Source: Pelotomaculum_B sp964543575 (lineage in GTDB: Bacteria > Bacillota > Desulfotomaculia > Desulfotomaculales > Pelotomaculaceae). From it: a DNA stretch of 35,283 nt. The DNA is taken from the NCBI GenBank assembly GCA_964543575.1, contig CAZIYV010000018.1, forward strand, positions 1 to 35,283, in the 5' to 3' direction. Shown here piece by piece: positions 6,044-13,682 of this stretch. The notes beneath the pieces were generated by a model. It did no database searches. It saw only the letters and a program-made list of their open reading frames with translations, and was not told the DNA's origin. The position numbers and the translations under genes are program-made. How positions within the stretch are numbered: position 1 is the first letter of the stretch; each line of letters opens with the position of its first letter.

Positions 6044-9000
6044 TTACCCGAGATACTCCTGCAGTGGGATCAGGTTGTAGTCTTCCTTTTCCCTGTTTTC
6101 AGCCAACACCTTCATGATCGCCCTGATGGTGTCCAGGGAGGTCAGGCACGGCACACCATACTCCACAGCGGCCCTGCGTATTTGAAAGCCATCCCGTTCC
6201 GGGGCCTTGCCTCTGGTCAGGGTGTTTATGACCAGGTTGATCTTATTGGCCCGGATCAGGTCTACAATATGCGGTGAGCCTTCATGTACCTTTTTAACTA
6301 GCTCCACTTCGAGGCCTGCTTCCTTCAGCGCCGAGGCTGTGCCCGAAGTAGCGAGGATTTTATATCCCAAATCAGCCAGACCCTTGATTATCGGGATGGC
6401 TTCTTTTTTGTCCCGGTCGGCAATAGTGGCCAGTACCGTCCCTGTTTTCGTAAACATGTAGCCGGCAGCCACCATGGCTTTGTAAAGTGCCACTTTAAAG
6501 TCTTTGTCCACACCCATAACCTCACCGGTCGACTTCATTTCCGGCCCCAGGGAGATGTCCACCTGGAGCAGTTTGGCGAAAGAAAAGACAGGCGCTTTTA
6601 CCCCGATAAAATTGCTCTCCGGGTAAAGCCCGCTGCTGTAGCCTAATTCTTTCAGTGTTTTGCCCATAATCAGCTTGGTAGCCAGGTTGACCATGGGGAT
6701 GCCTGTAATTTTGCTTAAATACGGCACGGTCCGGCTTGACCGGGGGTTAACCTCAAGAACGTAGATGCGGTCTTCATGAAGGACGTACTGGATATTGATC
6801 AGTCCCTTGACGTTTAGCGCCCTGGCCAGCCTGAGCGTATAATCAACCACAAGTTCTTTAGTTTCCCGGCTTAAAGTCTGGGGCGGGTAGACAGCGATAC
6901 TGTCACCGGAGTGCACCCCGGCCCTCTCAATATGCTCCATAATCCCCGGGATTAGAATATCAGTACCGTCGGAAATGGCGTCAACCTCCAGTTCATTGCC
7001 GAAGAGGTATTTATCCACCAGCACCGGGTACTCTGGTGTTACTTTAACCGCTGTGGCCATATAATTCAGCAGTTCGTCGTTGTTATATACTATCTCCATG
7101 GCACGCCCGCCCAGGACATAGGAAGGGCGAACCACCACCGGAAAATCGATCTCAGAAGCGATTTTGACCGCTTCTTCCACTGAAAACGCGGTTCTGCCGG
7201 GCGGCTTGGGGATGCCCAACTCGATCAGCAGGCGGTCAAACCTTTCCCGGTCCTCCGCCCTGTCTATGTCTTCCACTGAAGTGCCCAGAATTTTAATGCC
7301 CGCTTCCTCCAGCGGCTTGGCCAGGTTTATTGCTGTTTGGCCGCCGAACTGGACGATAACGCCTTCCGGTCTTTCATTGTCCAGGATATTTAAAACGTTT
7401 TCTGTAACAAGCGGCTCGAAGTAAAGTCTGTCGGCCGTGTCAAAATCAGTGCTGACCGTCTCCGGGTTGTTATTGACAATGATGGTCTCGAACCCTTCTT
7501 CCCGCAGTGCCCAGACCGAATGAACAGAGCAGTAGTCGAACTCTATACCCTGTCCAATGCGGATTGGACCGGAACCCAAAACCATCACCTTGCGCCGGGA
7601 GGTGGGTTTTACCTCATCTTCCTGGTCATACGTGGAATAATAGTACGGTGTCACCGCCTCAAATTCCGCTGCGCAGGTGTCAACCATCTTGAAGGTTGAA
7701 ATGATCCCGTTTTCCATTCTATATGAGCGGACCTCCACTGCGGACATACCGGTCAACTTGGATAGATAGGTATCGGAGAAACCCATTTTTTTTGCTCTGT
7801 CTATGAGTTCAGGAGTGATGCCTTCCTTTGCGACAGCGGCATGAATTTCTTCTTCAAGAAGGAGGATATTCCGGATCTTATCAAGGAAAAACAGGTCGAT
7901 TTTAGTAATTTCATGCAATCGCTCGCGGGTGATCCCCCTACGCAGTGCCTCGGCTGCCAGAAATAGCCTTTCGTCATCCGCCCTGCGCAGCCTCTCTTCA
8001 AGCTCCTCCCGGCTCAGCTCCTCAGTTCCGGGCAGGAACAGGTGGTCAAGGCCGATTTCCAGGGAGCGGATAGCCTTGAGCAGAGCTCCTTCGAAAGTAC
8101 GGTTGATGGCCATGACCTCCCCGGTCGCCTTCATCTGAGTACCGAGGACACGGTCTCCCTGGGCAAATTTATCAAACGGCCAGCGGGGGTACTTCAGCAC
8201 CACATAGTCCAGAGCAGGCTCGAAGCAGGCGAAAGTCTTCCCGGTGACAGTGTTTTCAATCTCATCAAGGGTCAGGCCCATAGCTATTTTCGCGGCAACC
8301 TTGGCGATGGGATAGCCGGTGGCTTTGGAAGCCAGGGCTGATGACCGGGAAACCCTGGGGTTGACTTCTATAACGTAATAACGGAAGCTGTTTGGATCCA
8401 GGGCAAATTGTACATTGCAGCGGCCCTCAATTCCCAGGGCGCGGATAATCTTGAGGGAGTAGGTCCTTAGAAGCTGGTATTCCTTGTCGGACAGGGTCTG
8501 CGAAGGCGCCACCACAATGCTGTCTCCGGTATGGATGCCCATAGGATCGATATTCTCCATATTACAGACGGTGATGCAGTTATTGGCCCCGTCCCGCATC
8601 ACCTCGTATTCGATCTCCTTCCAGCCTACCACGCACTGTTCAATGAGCGCCTGGTTGATAATGCTGTGTTTCAGGCCTCTGATCACAGTAGCGCGAAACT
8701 CGTCCATGTTGTAAGCGATACCTCCACCTGTGCCGCCGAGCGTATAAGCTGGGCGGACAATCAGGGGCAGGCCGATTTCAGCGGCAAAGGCCTCGGCAGC
8801 TTCCAGAGTGGAAACTATAACGCTTTCAGGGATGGGCTCATTAATAGACTGCATCATTTCTTTGAAAGCTTCCCGGTCCTCCGCCCTTTTGATAGCCTCC
8901 AGGGGAGTACCCAGCAGTACCACTCCCTCCTCTTCGAGCACACCGGATTCCGCCAACTGCAGGGCTAAATTCAAGCCTACCTGCCCGCCCAGGGTGGGCA

Positions 9001-9259
9001 GCAGACCGTCAGGTTTTTCCTGTCTGATGACTCTGGAGACAAATTCCACTGTAAGAGGCTCTATATAGACGCGGTCCGCCATATTGGTGTCTGTCATGAT
9101 CGTGGCCGGGTTGGAATTGATCAGGACTACCTCCAGCCCTTCTTCGCGCAGCGAGCGGCAGGCCTGGGTCCCGGCATAGTCAAACTCGGCTGCCTGCCCG
9201 ATAATGATTGGCCCGGAGCCGATTACCATTACTTTTTTTATGTCTTTCCTTAGCGGCAT
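6044..9259 (-). CDS. carB: Carbamoyl phosphate synthase large subunit
   Basis: Makes carbamoyl phosphate from bicarbonate, ATP and ammonia delivered by CarA; serves both pyrimidine and arginine synthesis. The 1071-residue protein shows two homologous ATP-grasp halves: VMVIGSGPIIIGQAAEFDY at the start of the first, and VMVLGSGPIRIGQGIEFDY at about residue 540. A C-terminal MGS-like allosteric domain (TGTVLATIADRDK onward) usually binds UMP. The start is the ATG one base after the carA TAG, with GGAGGAGAGG five bases upstream; an earlier in-frame start would overlap carA by about 40 bp and lacks a good site. Length is typical. The stop is followed at once by a period-7 repeat array. Confidence 0.97.
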   Translation of the reverse strand: MPLRKDIKKVMVIGSGPIIIGQAAEFDYAGTQACRSLREEGLEVVLINSNPATIMTDTNMADRVYIEPLTVEFVSRVIRQEKPDGLLPTLGGQVGLNLALQLAESGVLEEEGVVLLGTPLEAIKRAEDREAFKEMMQSINEPIPESVIVSTLEAAEAFAAEIGLPLIVRPAYTLGGTGGGIAYNMDEFRATVIRGLKHSIINQALIEQCVVGWKEIEYEVMRDGANNCITVCNMENIDPMGIHTGDSIVVAPSQTLSDKEYQLLRTYSLKIIRALGIEGRCNVQFALDPNSFRYYVIEVNPRVSRSSALASKATGYPIAKVAAKIAMGLTLDEIENTVTGKTFACFEPALDYVVLKYPRWPFDKFAQGDRVLGTQMKATGEVMAINRTFEGALLKAIRSLEIGLDHLFLPGTEELSREELEERLRRADDERLFLAAEALRRGITRERLHEITKIDLFFLDKIRNILLLEEEIHAAVAKEGITPELIDRAKKMGFSDTYLSKLTGMSAVEVRSYRMENGIISTFKMVDTCAAEFEAVTPYYYSTYDQEDEVKPTSRRKVMVLGSGPIRIGQGIEFDYCSVHSVWALREEGFETIIVNNNPETVSTDFDTADRLYFEPLVTENVLNILDNERPEGVIVQFGGQTAINLAKPLEEAGIKILGTSVEDIDRAEDRERFDRLLIELGIPKPPGRTAFSVEEAVKIASEIDFPVVVRPSYVLGGRAMEIVYNNDELLNYMATAVKVTPEYPVLVDKYLFGNELEVDAISDGTDILIPGIMEHIERAGVHSGDSIAVYPPQTLSRETKELVVDYTLRLARALNVKGLINIQYVLHEDRIYVLEVNPRSSRTVPYLSKITGIPMVNLATKLIMGKTLKELGYSSGLYPESNFIGVKAPVFSFAKLLQVDISLGPEMKSTGEVMGVDKDFKVALYKAMVAAGYMFTKTGTVLATIADRDKKEAIPIIKGLADLGYKILATSGTASALKEAGLEVELVKKVHEGSPHIVDLIRANKINLVINTLTRGKAPERDGFQIRRAAVEYGVPCLTSLDTIRAIMKVLAENREKEDYNLIPLQEYLG

Positions 9260-9260
9260 G

Positions 9261-10340
9261 CTACCTCTCCTCCCCGGCCATCTTTTCCAGAAACTCGTCA
9301 AAGATGTATTCCGAGTCCATAGGCCCCGGTGAAGCCTCGGGGTGATACTGGACAGAAAACACAGGCAGGAATTTATGCTTTAATCCTTCTACGGTACCAT
9401 CGTTGAGATTACGGTGGGATACATAGATGTCCAGCTCTTTCATTGATTCTTCATCAACTGAGAAACCATGGTTGTGAGAGGAGATATACACACGCCCGGT
9501 TACCAGGTCTTTGACCGGGTGGTTGGCCCCCCGGTGCCCGAATTTCATCTTGTATGTCCGCGCGCCCATAGCCAGGGCCAGGATCTGGTGCCCCAGGCAA
9601 ATTCCCAGTACAGGCTTTTTACCTATCAGTTCTTGCAGCGTTTTGATCGCATAAGACACGTCAGTGGGATCACCCGGTCCGTTAGACAGCACAATCCCCT
9701 GCGGGTTGAGTGACAAAATTTCTCCGGCGGTGGTTGTGGGCGGCGCCACTACCACTTCGCAGTTCCTTTCCTGCAGGCAGCGGATAATATTGAGCTTTGC
9801 TCCAAAGTCCATCAGGACTACCCTGTAACCCGTACCAGGCAATGTGTAGGTCCCGGTTGTCGCCACGATAGGCACAAGTTCCTGACCGGATAGTTGAGGG
9901 CAGTTTTTAGCCCGCTCCACCAGAACCCGGGCGTCCGCAGTGCCCGTGCCCAGCACACCGCGCATGGTTCCACAGCTGCGCAGGCGCCTGGTCAGGGAAC
10001 GGGTATCGATACCAGCCAGCCCAATCACATTTTCTTTTTTCAAAAAGCTGTCTATTGTTTCAGAAAGGCGCCAGTTGCTGGGCTGCTTGCATTCCTCCCG
10101 CACCACAAAGCCGCGTACATATGATTTCTTGGACTCGAAGTCTTCTTTCATTATCCCGTAGTTACCGATCAGGGGGTAGGTCATCACCACAATCTGACCG
10201 CAGTAGGATGGGTCGGTGAGTACCTCCTGGTAGCCGGTCATCCCGGTATTGAAAACCACTTCTCCCCAATTTTCTCCTGTTGCGCCGAAAGCTTCACCGG
10301 TAAAAACGGCGCCGTCCTCTAAAGCCAATATTGCCTGCAT
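9261..10340 (-). CDS. carA: Carbamoyl phosphate synthase small (glutaminase) subunit
   Basis: Class I glutamine amidotransferase that hydrolyses glutamine and channels ammonia to CarB. The N-terminal half has the CPSase small-chain signature (TGMTGYQEVLTDPSY). The C-terminal half carries the catalytic triad: Cys248 in GICLGHQ, and His333 and Glu335 in QYHPEASPGP. The start chosen gives 359 residues, normal for the family, with GGAGGTG just upstream. The reading frame stays open 26 codons farther, through a repeat region, but that extension has no family support. Stop and carB start are one base apart, so translation is coupled. Confidence 0.96.
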   Translation of the reverse strand: MQAILALEDGAVFTGEAFGATGENWGEVVFNTGMTGYQEVLTDPSYCGQIVVMTYPLIGNYGIMKEDFESKKSYVRGFVVREECKQPSNWRLSETIDSFLKKENVIGLAGIDTRSLTRRLRSCGTMRGVLGTGTADARVLVERAKNCPQLSGQELVPIVATTGTYTLPGTGYRVVLMDFGAKLNIIRCLQERNCEVVVAPPTTTAGEILSLNPQGIVLSNGPGDPTDVSYAIKTLQELIGKKPVLGICLGHQILALAMGARTYKMKFGHRGANHPVKDLVTGRVYISSHNHGFSVDEESMKELDIYVSHRNLNDGTVEGLKHKFLPVFSVQYHPEASPGPMDSEYIFDEFLEKMAGEER

Positions 10341-10386
10341 AAGCACACCTCCGCTTGATTTGGACAATATGAAATAAAATAATTTC

Positions 10387-10401
10387 CCGGATTGAATCCG
10401 G
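10387..10401. repeat. Perfect CCGGATT-G-AATCCGG palindrome
   Basis: A 7-bp perfect inverted repeat around one central base, in the carA-pyrC gap, 47 bp upstream of the carA start. With a single-base centre it is more plausible as a protein-binding site or repeat relic than as an RNA hairpin. Confidence 0.5.
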
Positions 10402-10402
10402 A

Positions 10403-10457
10403 GTTGCTTTAGCGTCATTGATAAAGCGGGGTTGCTTTAGCGTCATTGATAAAGCGG
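10403..10457. repeat. Two direct copies of a 27-nt unit with 28-nt period
   Basis: Two identical copies of a unit that begins GTTGCTTTAGCG and ends ATAAAGCGG lie head to tail, at 10403-10429 and 10431-10457. Each contains GCTTTA and TAAAGC arms that could pair around a 10-nt loop. They fill most of the gap between pyrC and carA, upstream of the carA ribosome site. No match to the PyrR site is visible. Confidence 0.8.
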
Positions 10458-10468
10458 TTTTGATTACA

Positions 10469-11761
10469 TCAGGCCGAAAAAAATTTCCCCTCGCGCATCA
10501 CCAGCCGGCCGCAAACTATGGTCGCGTAGGGCAGTCCTTGCAAAACGCGCCCGGCAAAGGGGGTGTTCCGCCCCTTGCCGGCAAACTGTGACGGGTCAAC
10601 CGTCCAGGCGACAGCCGGGTCAATGATGGTGATGTCCGCATCCGACCCTGCCTCCAGCGTTCCCTTAGGCAGGCCCAGGACTTTGGCCGGGTTTAAGGTC
10701 ATCTTGGTTATTGCCTGCAGCGGCGTGAGCACCCCGCCGGCCACCAGTTCGGTCCAAACCAGGCCCACCGCGGTTTCCAGCCCCACCATGCCAAAAGGGG
10801 CCCGCTCATACTCCACATCTTTTTCCTCCGCTGTGTGCGGCGCGTGGTCGGTGGCAATCACATCTATAGTCCCGTCAGCCAGTCCTTTTCTAATCTCCGC
10901 CACATCTTCCGCCGTGCGCAGGGGCGGGTTTACCTTGGTGGAAGTGTCATAGCCAATTACCGACTGGTCGGTCAGGGTAAAATGGTGCGGCGTGGCTTCG
11001 GCTGTCACTTTTACCCCCCTGCTTTTTGCTTCCCGCAGCAGCCGGACTGAACCAGCCGTACTGACGTGAGCTATATGCAGCCGGCAGCCGGTCTCTTCAG
11101 CCAGCAGGATGTCCCGGGCAACCATCACCTCTTCGGCTGCCGCCGGTATTCCTTTCAGGCCAAGTATGGTAGAAACATAGCCCTCGTGCATAAAGCCGCC
11201 GTCCGCGAGGTTTTTATCCTCACAGTGCGATATTATTACCGTATCCAGCATCCGGGCATACTGCATGGCCCTGCGCAGCAAACTAGGGTTCATTACAGGC
11301 ATACCGTCATCAGAGAATGCCACCGCGCCTGATTCCTTCATATCCCCCATCTCAGCCATTTCCATCCCAAGGCTGCCGCTGGTAATAGCGCCGACAGGGT
11401 AAACACGCACCACTCCATCTGACGCGGCTCTGTTGACTATAGAGGTTATAATCGCAGCGTTGTCAGCAACAGGCCTGGTATTGGGCATGCAGGCAACAGC
11501 GGTAAAGCCGCCCCTGGCCGCGGCGCGGGTACCGGTATAAATAGTCTCTTTGGCTTCATAGCCTGGCTCCCTTAGGTGTACATGCATGTCTATCAGGCCG
11601 GGGGTGACCAGTTTGCCCGCAGCGTCCAAAACCCTTGTGCCTGATTTTTTCAAATTAACACCAATGCCAGCTATTTTCCCGTCAACCACCAGGATATCCA
11701 TTTCAGATACAGCCCCGGCCACCGGGTCAACCACTAAACCTCCCTTTATTAACAGATTCAT
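10469..11761 (-). CDS. pyrC: Dihydroorotase (class I)
   Basis: Cyclises N-carbamoylaspartate to dihydroorotate. The 430-residue amidohydrolase shows the zinc site in order: DMHVHLREPG (His60, His62), an Asp in AFSDDG (about 151), HCED (His179), HIAHVSTAGS (His232) and the catalytic Asp305 in ATDHAPHT. Asp at 151, where many relatives use a carboxylated Lys, fits the class I bacterial type. The ATG lies one base after the pyrB stop and is preceded by GGAGGGAG, hence this start and not the one six codons earlier. Tightly coupled to pyrB; about 130 bp with direct repeats separates it from carA. Confidence 0.96.
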   Translation of the reverse strand: MNLLIKGGLVVDPVAGAVSEMDILVVDGKIAGIGVNLKKSGTRVLDAAGKLVTPGLIDMHVHLREPGYEAKETIYTGTRAAARGGFTAVACMPNTRPVADNAAIITSIVNRAASDGVVRVYPVGAITSGSLGMEMAEMGDMKESGAVAFSDDGMPVMNPSLLRRAMQYARMLDTVIISHCEDKNLADGGFMHEGYVSTILGLKGIPAAAEEVMVARDILLAEETGCRLHIAHVSTAGSVRLLREAKSRGVKVTAEATPHHFTLTDQSVIGYDTSTKVNPPLRTAEDVAEIRKGLADGTIDVIATDHAPHTAEEKDVEYERAPFGMVGLETAVGLVWTELVAGGVLTPLQAITKMTLNPAKVLGLPKGTLEAGSDADITIIDPAVAWTVDPSQFAGKGRNTPFAGRVLQGLPYATIVCGRLVMREGKFFSA

Positions 11762-11762
11762 T

Positions 11763-12686
11763 TTAAGCACTCCCTCCAATCAAGAGGTATAACAGCGCCA
11801 TACGCACCGCTACCCCGTTGGTCACCTGCTCGTTAATCACCGACTGCAGCCCGTAGGCGACATCAGGTGAAATTTCCACGCCTCTGTTCATAGGGCCGGG
11901 ATGCATAACCAGGGCGTCAGGCGAGGCCATCTTCAGCCTGTCGCTGTTTATACCAAAAATTCTGCTGTACTCCCGCAGGCTTGGGAACAGGCCCTGCTGC
12001 TGCCTCTCAAGTTGAATTCTCAAAATGTTGATAACATCGGCGCCCTCCAGCGCCTCCTCCAGGCTGGCGCAAACCCTGACCCCCATCTTTGCGATGCCGG
12101 GTGGTATCAATGTGGCTGGTCCGGCCACGCTCACTTCCGCACCCATTTTGGTATAGCCCCAGATATCCGAACGGGCCACCCGGCTGTGCAGAACATCTCC
12201 TACTATAGCCACTTTCAGCCCGGCTAACCTGCCTTTCTTTTCCCTTACGGTGAAAAGGTCCAGCAGCGCCTGGGTAGGATGCTCGTGCGCGCCGTCTCCG
12301 GCGTTTATCACCGAAACATTCAGGGTGCGCGCCAACAGTTCCGCCGCCCCGGCCATGGGATGCCTCAGTACAATCACATCAGCGCCCATGGCTGCGATGT
12401 TAAGGGCTGTGTCCTTCAGGCTTTCCCCTTTGCTGACGCTGCTTGTTGCCGCCGCAATGCCCACTGTGTCAGCGCTAAGATACTTTGCCGCCAGTTCAAA
12501 TGAAGTCCGGGTACGGGTGCTGGACTCGTAAAAAACCGTCAGCACTGTTCGTCCCCGCAGGGTGGGCACTTTTTTAATGTTCCTTTTGATAATTTCCTTC
12601 ATCGGCGCCGCAGTGTCCAGGATCAGCTCAATTTCTTGCGCAGTGACATGTTGGAGGCCGATCAGATCTTTAGACTTAAGACCCAT
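11763..12686 (-). CDS. pyrB: Aspartate carbamoyltransferase catalytic subunit
   Basis: Joins carbamoyl phosphate and aspartate, the committed step. The 307-residue protein has the carbamoyl-phosphate loop STRTRT (56-61), an SVSKGESL loop (83-90), HPTQ (136-139) and the aspartate-loop HPGPMNRG (262-269). No pyrI regulatory subunit is present, as in Bacillus-type enzymes, so control is expected at the level of transcription. The ATG follows GGAGGGAAAAATAA. Upstream lies a PyrR-type attenuator of about 100 nt. Confidence 0.97.
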   Translation of the reverse strand: MGLKSKDLIGLQHVTAQEIELILDTAAPMKEIIKRNIKKVPTLRGRTVLTVFYESSTRTRTSFELAAKYLSADTVGIAAATSSVSKGESLKDTALNIAAMGADVIVLRHPMAGAAELLARTLNVSVINAGDGAHEHPTQALLDLFTVREKKGRLAGLKVAIVGDVLHSRVARSDIWGYTKMGAEVSVAGPATLIPPGIAKMGVRVCASLEEALEGADVINILRIQLERQQQGLFPSLREYSRIFGINSDRLKMASPDALVMHPGPMNRGVEISPDVAYGLQSVINEQVTNGVAVRMALLYLLIGGSA

Positions 12687-12703
12687 TTATTTTTCCCTCC
12701 AGG

Positions 12704-12736
12704 TATAAAAATAAGACCCCAACCGGTTTACACCGG
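12704..12736 (-). terminator. Candidate attenuator terminator before pyrB
   Basis: Reading the minus strand, CCGGT-GTAA-ACCGG forms a short GC-rich stem followed by TTGGGGTCTTATTTTTA, then the pyrB ribosome site. Placed between the PyrR-type hairpin and pyrB, it fits the terminator of a PyrR attenuator. The stem is short and the U tract is delayed, so a larger pairing with the upstream CCCC run is possible. Confidence 0.5.
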
Positions 12737-12776
12737 AATAAAGGCCTTTCAAGGGGCATCCCCCGTCTCCCCTTTC

Positions 12777-12792
12777 CGGCCTCACAGGACCG
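12777..12792 (-). promoter_or_regulatory. PyrR-binding RNA hairpin, site 2 (pyrR-pyrB gap)
   Basis: The minus strand reads CGGTCCTGTGAGGCCG, which fits the known PyrR anti-antiterminator consensus UCCNGNGAGG. It pairs as CGG/CCG, a bulged U, then CC/GG around a UGUGA loop. PyrR with bound UMP would stabilise it and promote termination before pyrB. Confidence 0.8.
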
Positions 12793-12808
12793 CTATTTAA
12801 AGGTGGAT

Positions 12809-12850
12809 CCGAATTGGGTCGTGGGATGTGAGACGTGAGACGTGGGATTC
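12809..12850. repeat. Heptamer array 3 (RRGACGT type)
   Basis: Plus-strand units are CCGAATT, GGGTCGT, GGGATGT, GAGACGT, GAGACGT and GGGATTC in one phase. It lies between pyrR and the PyrR site 2 hairpin, inside the operon leader. The sequence just beyond it (CATTTCTTCCAGGCTTCTA) resembles that beyond the array at 35216, so the repeat may be part of a longer element. Confidence 0.75.
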
Positions 12851-12916
12851 TCAGCATTTCTTCCAGGCTTCTAAATATCCCTTTATCTCGTCTTATCCCT
12901 AATGACCTTAGTTTTA

Positions 12917-13462
12917 TCAGTCAGACGATTCCAGGATAACCACCCTCTCCTCGCCGTCTATTTCTATTAAACGCACTGCAACCTCTTCTTTTCCGGAAGT
13001 AGGCACATTCTTGCCGACGTAATCAGCTCTGATAGGAAGCTCCCGGTGACCTCTGTCGATCAGGACCGCCAGTTGAATCACCCTGGGCCGGCCCAGGTCA
13101 ATCAGCGCGTCCAGGGCTGCCCTGATCGTCCTGCCTGTAAAAATCACATCATCAACCAGAACCACAGTCTTGCCTGAAACCGGGAAGGGGATTTCGGTGG
13201 AACGCACCAGCGGCTGATAAGCCAGCGTGGTCAGGTCATCACGGTAAAGTGTTATATCTAAAGTGCCTACCGGTACCATACGCCCTTCAATATCCCTGAT
13301 CCGCTCCGCCAGCCGTTCAGCCAGGGGAACTCCCCGCCGGCGAATGCCCACCAGGGTAAGATTATCAGTGCCTTTATTGCGCTCAATTATTTCGTGGGCT
13401 ATCCGGGTCAGGGAGCGCCGGATGCCTTCTTTGTCCAGTATCTGCGCTTTTTCCTTCACCAC
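12917..13462 (-). CDS. pyrR: Bifunctional pyr operon attenuation regulator / uracil phosphoribosyltransferase
   Basis: RNA-binding regulator that senses UMP/UTP versus PRPP and stimulates termination in pyr leaders; also has uracil phosphoribosyltransferase activity. The 181-residue protein opens with KAQILDKEGIRRSLTRIAHE and has the PRPP loop TVVLVDDVIFTGRT at about residues 99-112. The start is a GTG with TTGGAGG six bases upstream. The reading frame is open 11 codons farther to an ATG that lies against a terminator-like hairpin and lacks a ribosome site, so I reject that start. First gene of the pyr operon, with one PyrR hairpin before it and one after it, implying autoregulation. Confidence 0.96.
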   Translation of the reverse strand: MVKEKAQILDKEGIRRSLTRIAHEIIERNKGTDNLTLVGIRRRGVPLAERLAERIRDIEGRMVPVGTLDITLYRDDLTTLAYQPLVRSTEIPFPVSGKTVVLVDDVIFTGRTIRAALDALIDLGRPRVIQLAVLIDRGHRELPIRADYVGKNVPTSGKEEVAVRLIEIDGEERVVILESSD

Positions 13463-13495
13463 AAGAAACCTCCAATTTAGTCGTCGGTCGTCCAT

Positions 13496-13533
13496 AATAA
13501 ATGCCTGCTTACATAATACCAGTAAGCAGGCAT
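13496..13533 (-). terminator. Attenuator terminator before pyrR
   Basis: A 12-bp perfect stem (ATGCCTGCTTAC / GTAAGCAGGCAT) with a 9-nt loop is followed on the minus strand by TTATTAT. It sits about 40 bp upstream of the pyrR GTG and downstream of a PyrR-type hairpin. The U tract is interrupted, so efficiency is uncertain. Confidence 0.7.
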
Positions 13534-13571
13534 AGTTGGCCTAAAGAATAACCGCGCCTATGAATCCTTAC

Positions 13572-13587
13572 CGGTCTCACAGAACCG
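13572..13587 (-). promoter_or_regulatory. PyrR-binding RNA hairpin, site 1 (before pyrR)
   Basis: The minus strand reads CGGTTCTGTGAGACCG. Compared with site 2, C becomes U and its partner G becomes A, so the upper stem stays paired with the same bulged U and the same UGUGA loop. This compensatory change supports a real RNA structure although the linear match to UCCNGNGAGG is imperfect. Confidence 0.75.
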
Positions 13588-13612
13588 ATTTCAAGGTAAT
13601 TTGTTCTCGTAT

Positions 13613-13641
13613 AGTTTACTGGAAATAGCCTGATGTGTCAA
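13613..13641 (-). promoter_or_regulatory. Sigma-A-type promoter of the pyr operon
   Basis: On the minus strand TTGACA is followed after exactly 17 bp by TAAACT. Initiation would fall near 13606, so the transcript begins about 20 nt before the first PyrR hairpin. This places the upstream fapA-like gene in a separate unit, though read-through cannot be excluded. Confidence 0.75.
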
Positions 13642-13682
13642 TAAAATATGCCTAAAAAACAACGCATGCATTTTTGTCTGCC

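Noticed and set aside
5697..6080. A 127-codon plus-strand frame across the carB-pyrK gap
   Set aside because: It is made of palindromes and heptamer repeats, continues into antisense carB and has no domain.
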